DNA of 64,000 bases from JABAQJ01 sp046327745 (GCA_046327745.1 JAXLXV010000007.1:496001-560000), one strand, 5' to 3'. Positions 9,199 through 18,592 are shown, numbered from the stretch's first letter. Notes: generated from the sequence alone by a model not told the origin. Translations and numbers: made by a program.

Positions 9199-9708
9199 AT
9201 GAAACTCAACGACTTCTTCCTCGGCGAACTGGACCGCGAAGCCAATCGTTCGCGCGAGGTGTTGCTGCAGGTTCCCGCAGACAAGTACGACTGGAAACCG
9301 CACGACAAGTCCATGAAGTTCGGCTATCTGGCGGATTTGGTCGCGATCATTCCCACGTGGATTGCGATGCAAGTGACGAAGGACGAACTCGACATCGCAC
9401 CAGCCGACGGCGCGCAAATGCCACGCGAGCCCAAGACAACCAGCGCCGCGTTAGTTGTGGCGCTTGATGCCTCGCTGGTGACCGCGCGCAACGCACTCGC
9501 CGGCACCAACGACGATCACCTGAACACGAAGTGGCAGCTCAAAGCGCGTGGCAACGTCGTGCAGGAGGCGCCGCGATACCAGATGATTCAGGACACGTTC
9601 AATCACTGGGTCCACCACCGCGGACAGATGACGGTCTACCTGCGCCTGTTGGGCGCGAAAGTCCCTGCGACCTATGGGCCGTCGGCAGACGAGCAGGCGT
9701 TTCGGTAA
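9199..9708 (+). CDS. DinB family (DUF664-like) putative metal-dependent protein
   Basis: 169 residues, starting MKLNDFFLGELDREANRSRE after a GGGGACACCC leader. It shows the DinB/YfiT four-helix-bundle pattern: LLQVPADKYDWKPHDKSMKF (the first His ligand), then MIQDTFNHWVHHRGQMTVYL, where the HxxxH-type pair NHWVHHRGQ supplies the other metal ligands, and LRLLGAKVPATYGPS at the end. Members bind a divalent metal and include thiol transferases and DNA-damage-inducible proteins of unknown reaction. No signal peptide; cytoplasmic. It is a single gene in divergent orientation to the hydrolase. Confidence 0.92.
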   Translation: MKLNDFFLGELDREANRSREVLLQVPADKYDWKPHDKSMKFGYLADLVAIIPTWIAMQVTKDELDIAPADGAQMPREPKTTSAALVVALDASLVTARNALAGTNDDHLNTKWQLKARGNVVQEAPRYQMIQDTFNHWVHHRGQMTVYLRLLGAKVPATYGPSADEQAFR

Positions 9709-9929
9709 CCCTGCGCGACGAGCAAGGCCGAAACATTGCTCCCGGAGTGCTAGCAACCCACTGCAGCGCGAATCAGCAGGGTCAACGTGCGGAGGCCCGG
9801 GTCGTCAGATCCAACCCGGGCCGCCGGATGTTCGCCATGGCCAAACGGAGGATGCTCCGGAAGGCGGGTATGGTGCAGGGGGCGAGACGCTCAATCGTTG
9901 GAATGGTCGACCTATAGTAGCATACGTCG

Positions 9930-11525
9930 TTAGGCGTCGGGTACCGGCTCCCAGTCCCGGAACTCCTGAATCAGTGCCGCCGCTTCGCCTTCGGGGGTAA
10001 TCGATGGACGCCAAACGCCAACATTCGTTGGCGAGATTCGCCAGAGTTTCGCGCGCACGATGTCCGAATTCGGCCAGCGATACGTTTTCCAGTCTGGATG
10101 ACTGAATTCGATGGGCGCGTCATCCACTGTCAGATGCTGTCCCACTTCGAGCGCGCGCACCAACGCCGCCAGCGACACCGAGTAGTAGTCGCGGTTGGAG
10201 AAGTCGAACAACGGATAGCCGGCCAAGCAGTGCTCGCCGCCAAGAAACAAAACGGAAATCGAGCGAAAGTGCCGGATATTAGCAAAGACCATTTGTATCT
10301 CGTCCACACGCCAGCCTTCGATGAAAACACGAAGTCCCGGCGCATTTGTCCAACTCTCTGGGTCGGCGAAGTCTATCGCGAATTGCGCCGCTTCTGCGTG
10401 CCCCCGCTCATGCATGGCCTTTGCAACGGTCCATACACCCGCCGTCACCTTGAACACCTCGCCAAGGTAGTTCTCTGATTGCAGCTTATTTGCCGGGAAC
10501 GCGAAGGACGGGAAGTGCGATGTGGGATTCGTTACCGGTACTTTCCCCAAGAGGCAGCTTTCCGCGTAGTGAAGATCATTCAACACCACCACGTTTTGGC
10601 AGTTCAACAGCAGGTACAGCACTTCGTGCACTTCGAGGCGGTGCTCTTGATCGAGCATCACCTGAAATCCGTCGATCTTCAGGTTCTTTGATAGGCTGGC
10701 GGCAAACTTCTTGGTGGCCTCACTGGACCATGCATACGAAATGAACACTGATTTCGGATTTCCGCGCAGTTCCTCGGACAACTGCTTTACGTACGGACTC
10801 AACTCACTCCCGCCGAGTGGGCGTGGAGGATCGGCGATGAGCTTGGGCGCTTTGCCTTTTGCGTCGTTCACACTGGCCACAAGCGACTGCACCTCGGGAT
10901 CGTCGGGAAGTATCTCGATCAATCGCTTCGCCAGATTGCGCGCGACGTCCAATTCGCCATTCCGGAATCGAAGCGCCGTCAGGTTGAAGAGTGCGTCGCC
11001 ATGCGCAGGATCAATGGCCAGCGCCTTTTCGAACCAAAGGATCGCTTGCTCTACGTCGCCCTCGCCGTTGTAGCACGTCCCGACATCGCTCACCATCGCC
11101 CCGTTGTTAGGGTCAATCGCGAGCGACGCCCGGTAGCAGGCACGGGCTTCGACAAACATACCTGCCTTCTCAAATACCTTGCCTTTCCCTGCATGCGGAT
11201 TGGCATAGTCCGACTTGATGGCGATCGCGCGATCGAAGGCGTTGATCGCGTCTTCGGGTTTCCCCCAGTCACGCAACAGAACGCCGAGGTTGTTCCAGAG
11301 TCGTGCGGAGTTCGGGTGAAACACGAACGCGGACCGATACACGGATTCCGCGGCGGCATAGTTCCGTCGCCGACGCATGAAGACCGCGAGTTCCACCCAT
11401 GCGCTCTCCTCGCGGTACTTCTCCACCAAGTTCTGGGCAATTCTTTCTAACAGTTCGCCGTCAACGCCGTTGCGGGCGAGCTTGAGCATCAGAAGCTGCA
11501 GTTGCTCAGACGGATTTGGCGCCAT
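9930..11525 (-). CDS. TPR-TIR protein
   Basis: 531 residues. Residues about 35-210 form consecutive TPRs (for example SARLWNNLGVLLRDWGKPED and GDALFNLTALRFRNGELDVA). A linker leads to a TIR domain from about residue 258 (KSVFISYAWSSEATKKFAAS, then GFQVMLDQE and NCQNVVVLNDLHY). The C-terminal 150 residues are unassigned. No signal peptide or membrane segment. The family could be a scaffold or an NAD-cleaving effector activated through the TPRs. The start at 11525 follows GGGAGG very closely (two bases), so an alternative GTG/TTG start is possible. Codon use is richer in A/T than in neighbours (many AAG, AAC, GAA, ATT), hinting at transfer. Its TAA stop lies inside a copy of the dispersed motif GCCTAACG. 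Confidence 0.82.
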   Translation of the reverse strand: MAPNPSEQLQLLMLKLARNGVDGELLERIAQNLVEKYREESAWVELAVFMRRRRNYAAAESVYRSAFVFHPNSARLWNNLGVLLRDWGKPEDAINAFDRAIAIKSDYANPHAGKGKVFEKAGMFVEARACYRASLAIDPNNGAMVSDVGTCYNGEGDVEQAILWFEKALAIDPAHGDALFNLTALRFRNGELDVARNLAKRLIEILPDDPEVQSLVASVNDAKGKAPKLIADPPRPLGGSELSPYVKQLSEELRGNPKSVFISYAWSSEATKKFAASLSKNLKIDGFQVMLDQEHRLEVHEVLYLLLNCQNVVVLNDLHYAESCLLGKVPVTNPTSHFPSFAFPANKLQSENYLGEVFKVTAGVWTVAKAMHERGHAEAAQFAIDFADPESWTNAPGLRVFIEGWRVDEIQMVFANIRHFRSISVLFLGGEHCLAGYPLFDFSNRDYYSVSLAALVRALEVGQHLTVDDAPIEFSHPDWKTYRWPNSDIVRAKLWRISPTNVGVWRPSITPEGEAAALIQEFRDWEPVPDA

Positions 11526-11623
11526 ATCCTCCCTCACGGTTCCCTGAACTTGCTCACTTCTTCTTGGACTGCCTGGCAACTCAGCTGCCTAACGCTGTGG
11601 TCTGGAGCACGCACCCGTCACCC

Positions 11624-14600
11624 TCATTTACACCGATCCTTCAAGCTCGACGTAGCCTGCTCAACGATCACCGGTGTCGCCACCGCCCGCATATCAACCA
11701 CCAGCCCGCGCGGGTCGGGGTTCGACAGCGTCGGCAACCCCGACAGCGTGAAGCAACCATTCCCGTCGTTCGTCATCAGGTCGCTGACGAACGACGTCAC
11801 CCCCGGCGCCGAGATGTGACCGCGCGCCGTGGGCCACAACACGAGGTCACTAGCCAAGGGACCGTACAGACTTGGTGCCCCCGTATCGTCGATGATGTTC
11901 GGCTGCGTGACCGGTGCGAGGCCCCACCGGAAGCGTACGGTATGCTTGTCGGGCGGACCGGTGCTATGCCATAGCGTATGCCCCCCAGGAATCAAGTCAC
12001 CGATAACGGGTGGGCTGATTGGGACATCGACGCTCTGCGGCGTTGCAGCTACAGTGTAGTCTCCCCCGCTCGCACTGCGGTGCGCAAACATCGAGTTGAG
12101 CACCATGTTCCCGAAGTCGTCCACGGTCCAACCGCGCGAGGGGGCGACGACGGCGAAGCCGAAGCTGGACGCCCATCGAGGGCACAATCCGGCGCCTGCG
12201 ATGGCCGTACGCGTGTTCGCCGGACACCCCTTTGTCCAGACAAACACGAACATGCCGTACGGACTGTCTGAGCACGACTCACCCACCTCCATCACCAACG
12301 CCTCGCGTCCGATCTTCTTCGCCTTGCAGCTGAACGCCTGCTTTGGCGGCAAGGACAAGGGAACGGCCAGCCGCGGTAGGATGTTCGCGTGACAGGCATG
12401 GGTGGTCTTGAACTTGAATATGAACGTCACGTACGTGGGATCGCAGGCTTCCACGATGAATGAACGCTGCGCGTCCGGTAGGTAGTCGGGCCACTCGAAG
12501 GTGACACGCCCCTCGCTCCAGGTATCGGTGTCGTCCACATTCCCCGAGTTGGCATAGTCGACGTCCCCTCCCACAGCTTCACCATCTGTCGGATGGGCCT
12601 CGGAGTTGTAGGCGTGCACGTTGTACCAGTCGTGATTCTCACCCGACAGCTTCCACTGCACGTGCACCGACCGATGTTTGTTCGTGAAGGTCGTGTCCAT
12701 CCACGCGGCGGCGATATGCTCGCCGCCGGCTGCATCGCCTTCGCGCAGCGCCAGTGTGCCAAACTCGAACTCCCACACGGTCCAACCGCGAACGCTGTCC
12801 TCCCGGTGCAGCAGGCAGCCGAGTCGCGGGACAACCGGCTGGGTGCTCGCGGGGTTGGACGCCAGCATGGTGGTGATGGCCGTGGGCAGAGTCGGTGTAA
12901 TTGGGCACTTCGCCAGGTCGCTGGCGTTGAAGGGATGCGACGGCATCTCCAGGTCGTAGCCGCAGAGAAACCCCTCGGCGACGCACGTCCGTGGATCGGG
13001 ATTGCCGTTAGGCCTGGCGATCACCGGCTGGCCAAAACGAAGCGTCTGTGCGCGGCTCACGCCCCCGGCGGACGGAATGAGAAGCGTCGGGCGCATGACC
13101 GCCGGCTGGTTCTCCCAGAGCTTGTCCGTCTGCTTCGAGGACGCGATAGAGGTCGGCACGAACAGTCCGACAAAGAAGCCGACGGCGGCCGCGACAACGG
13201 TCGCCACGCTGCCGAGGACCGTCACCGTACCCACGCCGGCCAGGACCGCGATGATCGCCAACAGGGCGGCAGCCAGCGCCGCGGCAATCAATGCGTACAG
13301 CAGTGCCGTCACCGTGCTGCGCGGCGGGTCGCCGGGAATGGCTGGCCCTATGGGCTCACCGCCAGCTACAATCGTCCAGTTGCGGTTCCCGGACACCACC
13401 TCCACCCCATCGTTCGCCTGATTGAACAGCGCGGGATCTTCGGCCATCAGTGACTGGTGCCGAATCCCCTGCAGGTACGTGACCCGATTCGCGGTATTGT
13501 CGTTGTAGCGGGCAACGCGCCAGTCGTGAATCGCGCTCGGCAACCGGTACTTGGAGTCGGCGATGTCGATCAGTTCGGCGAGTTGATCCTCCTTGATGGT
13601 GCCCAACTCGGGAAAGTTCGCGAGGTCCGCGAGCGCATCGTGCGTCATCTTGGCGTCGAGTTGGAGATCGATGTCCTGATGTCCATGTTGGATCGGCCCA
13701 ACCAGAAAACCAGCCTCCATGGTGCTGGCGGTGGCCTGACTGCCCCACCAATCGGTCGCGGCAAAGAGGTTTGAATCCGGGAGGCGGCGATAGGGACGCA
13801 TGTCGCGATCCATGTTGCCGGAAAGCGCCTCCTTCGCCATGAGCCAGTGCAACACCCCGCGCGCCGCCGTCGACACCTCGGGGTCCGGCGCATGGTCGTG
13901 CAGCGCGAGCAGCGCCTTCATTTGATAGCGCGTGTATGGCAGCGCGTTGTATTCGTACATGTCACGACGGACGATCGGCGCCAGAAAGCGAAGCAACCAG
14001 TCGCGGTTTGCCGTGCTCGGAACTGGCCCATTCTCACTGAGCAACGCATTGATCAGGTACCGCGAGGCCTCCTGCAGCAGGATGTGGTTTTCCGTCTCGA
14101 TGATCTGGAAGCCGAAGCATGTTTCGTTAGGTGGTGTCACATACGGGCTCGCGCGCGGCGCGCCACCCCACGGCGAGAGCAGGATACGCAGGTGGTTCAC
14201 CGTCGCGACGCTCAACTTGTCGCGATGCCGGAAGATCAACATGAGCAGCTGTGCCGTGTCGATGTCCAAGTCTCCCGTTCGCGGGCACTCGGCATCCTTG
14301 GCATCAGTGCCGGGGACACGCCCAACAGGAAACGCCGTGCTGGCGAGCCACCCGTCTGCGTCCGCGCGCGGCGATCGCCCATCGATCGCGCACACTGCCT
14401 CGCGGCGCAGCTTCACCGTGGCCCGTGCCAACTCGCCTTCGCCTGGAAAGTCACTGGCGTCCAGCCGAGTGAAGCATGGCAGCCAGTCGGGGAGCGCGGC
14501 GTTGACGCGATCGACGAAACGCGCGGCGCTGGGCGTCGCCATGGTCGCCACATCCAGACGGGCGGCAAAGTCAAACGGTCGTTCCGGCTGGTAGAATTCC

Positions 14601-15163
14601 GGAGTCGCCCGCCGCCAGCTGCATGGATTGCCCTCGCACTTCCACAGCGAGATGAACTTCGTGTTGCGAGAGGCGCGGATCCATCCGCCGCGTCCCCACG
14701 TGGCACTGGGCGCCACCGATGAGCTGACGGTCGGCGTTTCGTTCTTCCACGGCAGGAGGCGTTCGCCATAGCCACTGTTCGGATCGCCTTTCCACCAGAT
14801 CGTCCAGCCACCGAGTCCGTGGACGAATGCGGCCTCAAAGTTCTGCTGCTCCGATCGTCCGATGAGGATCCAGCCGCGCTGGAACCCCTGCGTGACGCCG
14901 TTCCAGTCGCTGCCTGCGTCCTTGACGACCACCGTCGCGAACCCGGTAGGGCAGCCGAGTGGGCCCGCGCTGCCACCAGCCGCCGGGTCCAACGATTTCC
15001 AGATCGCGTCGATGGTGCCGGCTTCGGGTAGTACGACCGGTGGCTGCGACTTCGAAACGAACTCCTCACCGACTTTTGCGCCGGGGCAACGCAGGCTTTC
15101 CTGCGCGTTGAGTTGCGAAGCGAGCAGGAGCAATGCGGCGGCGACACTCGGGGGCGTGCGCAT
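11624..15163 (-). CDS. Very large secreted protein of unknown function with a transmembrane hairpin
   Basis: 1,179 residues beginning MRTPPSVAAALLLLASQLNA, a signal peptide; an in-frame start 43 codons upstream would hide it. The N-terminal 180 residues are rich in Trp and Gly (GPLGCPTGF, GLGGWTIWWKGD), reminiscent of LGFP-like surface repeats. The middle is helical. Around residues 612-672 lie two adjacent hydrophobic segments (ALLYALIAAALAAALLAIIA and TVVAAAVGFFVGLFVP), giving a membrane hairpin in the centre of the chain. The C-terminal third again has many Cys and Trp (FKFKTTHACHANILPRLAVP, CKAKKIGREALVMEVGESC), consistent with a disulphide-bonded outer part. I do not recognise the family. 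No partner gene is linked on the same strand. Confidence 0.7.
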   Translation of the reverse strand: MRTPPSVAAALLLLASQLNAQESLRCPGAKVGEEFVSKSQPPVVLPEAGTIDAIWKSLDPAAGGSAGPLGCPTGFATVVVKDAGSDWNGVTQGFQRGWILIGRSEQQNFEAAFVHGLGGWTIWWKGDPNSGYGERLLPWKNETPTVSSSVAPSATWGRGGWIRASRNTKFISLWKCEGNPCSWRRATPEFYQPERPFDFAARLDVATMATPSAARFVDRVNAALPDWLPCFTRLDASDFPGEGELARATVKLRREAVCAIDGRSPRADADGWLASTAFPVGRVPGTDAKDAECPRTGDLDIDTAQLLMLIFRHRDKLSVATVNHLRILLSPWGGAPRASPYVTPPNETCFGFQIIETENHILLQEASRYLINALLSENGPVPSTANRDWLLRFLAPIVRRDMYEYNALPYTRYQMKALLALHDHAPDPEVSTAARGVLHWLMAKEALSGNMDRDMRPYRRLPDSNLFAATDWWGSQATASTMEAGFLVGPIQHGHQDIDLQLDAKMTHDALADLANFPELGTIKEDQLAELIDIADSKYRLPSAIHDWRVARYNDNTANRVTYLQGIRHQSLMAEDPALFNQANDGVEVVSGNRNWTIVAGGEPIGPAIPGDPPRSTVTALLYALIAAALAAALLAIIAVLAGVGTVTVLGSVATVVAAAVGFFVGLFVPTSIASSKQTDKLWENQPAVMRPTLLIPSAGGVSRAQTLRFGQPVIARPNGNPDPRTCVAEGFLCGYDLEMPSHPFNASDLAKCPITPTLPTAITTMLASNPASTQPVVPRLGCLLHREDSVRGWTVWEFEFGTLALREGDAAGGEHIAAAWMDTTFTNKHRSVHVQWKLSGENHDWYNVHAYNSEAHPTDGEAVGGDVDYANSGNVDDTDTWSEGRVTFEWPDYLPDAQRSFIVEACDPTYVTFIFKFKTTHACHANILPRLAVPLSLPPKQAFSCKAKKIGREALVMEVGESCSDSPYGMFVFVWTKGCPANTRTAIAGAGLCPRWASSFGFAVVAPSRGWTVDDFGNMVLNSMFAHRSASGGDYTVAATPQSVDVPISPPVIGDLIPGGHTLWHSTGPPDKHTVRFRWGLAPVTQPNIIDDTGAPSLYGPLASDLVLWPTARGHISAPGVTSFVSDLMTNDGNGCFTLSGLPTLSNPDPRGLVVDMRAVATPVIVEQATSSLKDRCK

Positions 15164-15301
15164 GCAGAACAATCGGCTTGAGTCGTCGCTAGGATGTTTG
15201 AGCCAGTCGCCAATGACAAGTCTGAGGCGATGGCGCCACGTCCTACGGCCCGTGTGTATCGCGCCAACGGTAGTGAGCGGGGCTATATTCAATGCTCTGT
15301 C

Positions 15302-15661
15302 ATGACAGACTTCACGATCGAGATCATTCGGGTACCCGTCTCCCGCAGCGACATCGCCCGCCGCGCTGAGGAGGGGTTTGGCGACATGGTGAAAGACGTC
15401 GTGGACATCACCCGTGAAGTGATGGCGATCGGGGCCGAACTTAACTCGGACGAGGAAGCCGCCCTAGTGGCCGATGGTTCGCGCCAGACTGACCTTTGGG
15501 GGATCAACCTCCACCCTGCGGATTCCTCGGACGCATGGCTCGAGTTCGATTCCCTGATCAATGTCCGCCCCTCGCAGGGGAACCGAACCCGCGGTGTTGA
15601 TGACGTCGGCGTGCAACGCCGAATCCGTCAGGTTCTTTCATCACTAGTCCGCGACGCATGA
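15302..15661 (+). CDS. DUF5674 family protein
   Basis: 119 residues. The diagnostic core of DUF5674 is plain: GDMVKDVVDITREVMAIGAE, DLWGINLHPADSSDAWLEFD, and SLINVRPSQGNRTRGVDDV. Function of the family is unknown; it is small, cytoplasmic and widely scattered among bacteria and archaea. Its stop overlaps the next start (ATGA), so the two proteins are translationally coupled. The start ATG at 15302 has no strong ribosome site. The recurrent pairing of this family with a small helical protein suggests a two-component module, possibly toxin-antitoxin-like, but that is inference. Confidence 0.88.
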   Translation: MTDFTIEIIRVPVSRSDIARRAEEGFGDMVKDVVDITREVMAIGAELNSDEEAALVADGSRQTDLWGINLHPADSSDAWLEFDSLINVRPSQGNRTRGVDDVGVQRRIRQVLSSLVRDA

Positions 15662-15999
15662 CGTCGCCCCTCCACGGAAACCTCGCCCAACGGTGGGGCA
15701 CGATGTCGCTCATCGAGCAGATGGCCAACGTTGGGAGCGAGGTGGGCCGAACGATTCGCGCGCACGCCGCCGGCAATCGCTCGCGTTTCGACGCCTCGCT
15801 GGCGCGCGCACTCGAGTTGTTCGACATGACGGCCACAGACCCTCGTTGGCTGGGTCATCGAACGCGGGAGGTCCTCCGCGCTCGCGAGGAATTCTGCCGC
15901 CTCTTCTTCGACACGGATGTTCCCGGTGACTCGGCGGCGGGCCTCGAGCGCTACTTCACCTACTTCGGTCAAGCGGCGAACCGCCTCAGGCGATATTAG
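15658..15999 (+). CDS. Small helical partner of DUF5674
   Basis: 113 residues, all-helical. From the internal Met at 15703 it reads MSLIEQMANVGSEVGRTIRA, then ASLARALELFDMTATDPRWL and RAREEFCRLFFDTDVPGDSA, ending with a Tyr-rich segment (YFTYFGQAANRLRRY). I recall similar small proteins beside DUF5674 in other genomes (NIGSEV near the start, RALELLDLT in the middle), so the two form a conserved pair. HEPN- or four-helix-bundle-like topology is possible but unproven. The homologous region starts at 15703, preceded by GGTGGGG, so the true start may be there rather than at the overlapping ATG. Confidence 0.72.
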   Translation: MTSPLHGNLAQRWGTMSLIEQMANVGSEVGRTIRAHAAGNRSRFDASLARALELFDMTATDPRWLGHRTREVLRAREEFCRLFFDTDVPGDSAAGLERYFTYFGQAANRLRRY

Positions 16000-16253
16000 C
16001 TGGAGACCGCGTTAGGGTTGCCGCCTTGCCCGGCACGCTAGGCTTTCGTAGGCCATCGTCACCCCGCCGCGGCTGCCACCATTGATGTCCACGGCGCTGA
16101 CCGTTCGGCGCCTTGGGTAGGTGGGTGGAGCTCCAACGCGCAGCCGCATCGCGAGCTCAGCCATGCGACGACTGTGGCAATGACGCACGTCCTTGCGCAC
16201 TTCGACCGGACAGCTCCAACCTGCAGCGCGCAATTCCACCTCCAGGAGCACGC

Positions 16254-17870
16254 ATGGCACAATTTCCAGGATTGGTCGAGATCCTCGACTCTACGGGCAC
16301 CGTCGTCACCGTATCAGTCGACGGTGACACGGCTGATCTGCTCTTCGGCGGCGCCGGGCAATCGGGCGACGTGTTCATCTTTCGATCAGATGGCGATCGC
16401 GCGGACAGCAACACGGCATCCATCCACCTCGACGGAGAGGCCGCTGACTTACGAATGGGCGGCAGCGGCGCCGATGGAAGTGTCATGCTCTTTCGTCGAG
16501 GCGCCGACCGCACCGAGGATGCTGCTTCCACCATTCGCTTGGAGGCCGTGAACGGTAACATCCGAGCGGGCGGGAATGGCGCTGACGGCGACGTCCTGCT
16601 CTTTCGAACCAGCGCCGATCCTTCTGCCCAGGAGAATGCCACGGTGCACTTGGACGGGCACGAGGGCTCCGTTCGGTTGGGCACCAACGGTGCCGCTGGG
16701 AAACTCTTGCTCTACCAGGCGAATGGAGACGCCTCAGCCAACGCCAGCGCTATCGTGCAACTCGATGCAAGTCGCGCAGAACTCACCATGGGCGGCGGCG
16801 GTGCGAATGGGAACATCTACCTCTTTGCACCGCTCGGCACGCGTACCGATCACGCCACCGCCACCATTCACCTGCAGGCCAGTGCCGGTGCGATTCGATT
16901 GGGTGGGCATGACGCCAATGGTGATGTCTTCCTCTATGGCAGCGACGGCGACATGGCGGACGACGCCACGATTCGCGCCCATCTGAGCGGCCTCAACGCG
17001 GAACTCAAGATGGGGGGCAGTGGAGAGGCCGGGGATCTCTATCTCTTCCCGGGGGACGTGACCCAGAGCAATACCAACCAGGCGTCGGTGCACCTGTCGG
17101 GAAGCGGAGGCAACCTGCGGATGGGTGGAAGTGGAATCGATGGCGACGTCTTGCTCTTCGGATCCACGGACGTGCGAACGAACGACGACACGGCAACCAT
17201 CCACCTCGAAGGAGAAACGGCCAATCTCACGATGGGTGGCGGTGGGACGGATGCGGACATCTTTCTCTTCCCGGCCAACGGGGTTCGGACGAACACCGAC
17301 ACGGCGACCATCCACATGTCGGCCGCCAGCGCCAACGTCCGCATCGGCGGGAGTGGTGTGGACGGTGACATCTTCCTGTTCCCGGCTACCGGTGACCGCA
17401 CCAACGACGAGACGGCGACCATTCACCTGGACGCCGATGCCGGTGACATTCTCCTCCGCAACGCGGACTGTGCCGAAGACTTCGATGTCGCCGATGCCGG
17501 TCGCACCAGCGCCGGGATCGTCGTCGTGCTCGATGACGCCGGACGCGTGACTCCTTGCAGCGAAGCCTACGACGGACGAGTCGCGGGGGTGATTTCAGGA
17601 GCCGGTGACTTTCGTCCCGGCATAGTCCTGGACAAACGAAGCACCGGCGCCGACCGGCGACCCGTCGCCCTCATGGGGAAGGTGTTCTGCCACGTCGACG
17701 CTGGCTACGGAGCCGTTCGAGCTGGCGATTTGCTCACCACGTCGCCCACCGAAGGGCACGCGATGAAGGTGACGGATCGCTCGCGCGCCTTTGGCGCCGT
17801 GCTCGGCAAGGCGTTGCGGCCCCTTCCCTCCGGGCGTGGGCTCGTGCCCGTCCTTGTCACCCTCCAGTAG
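16254..17870 (+). CDS. Ten-repeat beta-solenoid protein with tail-fibre-like C-terminus
   Basis: 538 residues, good ribosome site (CAGGAG seven bases before ATG 16254), no signal peptide. Residues about 25-400 are ten consecutive 37-residue repeats with the pattern xANLRMGGSGxDGDIFLFP - xxGxRTNDxTATIHLxG, a regular beta-helix or beta-sheet stack. The remaining 135 residues (from NADCAEDFDVADAGRTSAGI through VAGVISGAGDFRPGIVLD to GLVPVLVTLQ) resemble the C-terminal chaperone/autoproteolysis (peptidase G2-like) domains of phage and bacterial fibre proteins, where DyAE is followed by G.VV.ld..G.V. The equivalence is by pattern only. Two bases separate it from the next gene, so it heads a three-gene unit (16254-19656). 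It looks like a fibre or surface adhesin lacking a classical export signal. Confidence 0.75.
   Translation: MAQFPGLVEILDSTGTVVTVSVDGDTADLLFGGAGQSGDVFIFRSDGDRADSNTASIHLDGEAADLRMGGSGADGSVMLFRRGADRTEDAASTIRLEAVNGNIRAGGNGADGDVLLFRTSADPSAQENATVHLDGHEGSVRLGTNGAAGKLLLYQANGDASANASAIVQLDASRAELTMGGGGANGNIYLFAPLGTRTDHATATIHLQASAGAIRLGGHDANGDVFLYGSDGDMADDATIRAHLSGLNAELKMGGSGEAGDLYLFPGDVTQSNTNQASVHLSGSGGNLRMGGSGIDGDVLLFGSTDVRTNDDTATIHLEGETANLTMGGGGTDADIFLFPANGVRTNTDTATIHMSAASANVRIGGSGVDGDIFLFPATGDRTNDETATIHLDADAGDILLRNADCAEDFDVADAGRTSAGIVVVLDDAGRVTPCSEAYDGRVAGVISGAGDFRPGIVLDKRSTGADRRPVALMGKVFCHVDAGYGAVRAGDLLTTSPTEGHAMKVTDRSRAFGAVLGKALRPLPSGRGLVPVLVTLQ
16327..17440 (+). repeat. Ten tandem 111-bp coding repeats
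   Basis: In-frame repeats of 37 codons inside the beta-solenoid gene. The last five units are the most alike at protein level (GGSGIDGDVLLFG, GGGGTDADIFLFP, GGSGVDGDIFLFP), while the first five have drifted. This suggests recent duplication or homogenisation at the 3' side of the array and makes copy number likely to vary between strains. Confidence 0.8.
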
Positions 17871-17872
17871 CC

Positions 17873-18592
17873 ATGCTCTCCGTCCGAACGCTCGCCGAGT
17901 GCATCGGCATCACCGGGTCGTTCCAGGTCGTCCGCGATTTCTTCGGACATCAGACGGGTGCGCCCCAGGAACTCTCGTTGTTCCGTCAGCTCCAGCTGGT
18001 CCGGAAGTACCATGTCGACATCAACGTGATTCTGGTTGGTTCCGAGAGTTTTGGCTGGGACGAGCAGGCGGAGATCGACGGAGCCATCGCGTACGTGCGT
18101 GACGTGTACGGGTCCGTGGACTACGGCGTCGGCCGAGTGCGCTGGTACGACATCCCGCTGCAGGATGCCAACGGCCACGAGCATATCGCCGATGACGGCG
18201 AGGCCAAGGACCTGACCAAGGAGTGGAGTGTCTCCAACTATGCGCTCGATGTCTTCTTCGTCCTCACCTACGCCGGCTCCACGATCGGCACGGCACCACG
18301 CAAGGGACCCGAATCGAAAGACGCGTGGGGCGCCATGACCGGTGTGGTGCTGGCGATCGAAGGGACATCCTTCGACACCGGGCAGGTCTTAGGGCGTGAG
18401 GTCTGCCGCTACCTGGGTCTCCAAGACAGCGACAATAGCAACAATCTCATGTACCCCACCGTGCCTAACGGCGGCAACCTGACCAAGCCGCAGGGAGAGG
18501 ACATGATATCGACCGGGAGCATCATCAACAATTACACCGTGTTCCCCTGCATCAAGGACTACGACGTCGTGCTCACCGGAGGTCACTGGTGA
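17873..18592 (+). CDS. Metzincin-like protein with lost zinc ligands
   Basis: 239 residues, start two bases after the previous stop, no signal peptide. The C-terminal part has the metzincin layout: helix, zinc motif, then Met-turn. At residues 175-185 the sequence is REVCRYLGLQD where an active enzyme has HExxHxxGxxH: Glu176 and Gly182 remain, but the three His positions are Arg175, Arg179 and Asp185. It continues DNSNNLMYPTVP, a normal Met-turn (Met193). So the fold is probably kept while zinc binding is lost, a pseudoprotease. The N-terminal half (RTLAECIGITGSFQVVRDFF, KYHVDINVILVGSESFGWDE) has no relative I know. Its place between a fibre-like and a HEAT protein suggests a structural or binding job. 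Stop and next start overlap (TGGTGACA). Confidence 0.66.
   Translation: MLSVRTLAECIGITGSFQVVRDFFGHQTGAPQELSLFRQLQLVRKYHVDINVILVGSESFGWDEQAEIDGAIAYVRDVYGSVDYGVGRVRWYDIPLQDANGHEHIADDGEAKDLTKEWSVSNYALDVFFVLTYAGSTIGTAPRKGPESKDAWGAMTGVVLAIEGTSFDTGQVLGREVCRYLGLQDSDNSNNLMYPTVPNGGNLTKPQGEDMISTGSIINNYTVFPCIKDYDVVLTGGHW

Noticed and set aside
12593..14722. Long plus-strand open frames opposite the 1,179-residue gene
   Set aside because: Arg/His/Gly-rich antisense frames typical of GC-rich DNA; the minus-strand frame has a signal peptide and natural composition.
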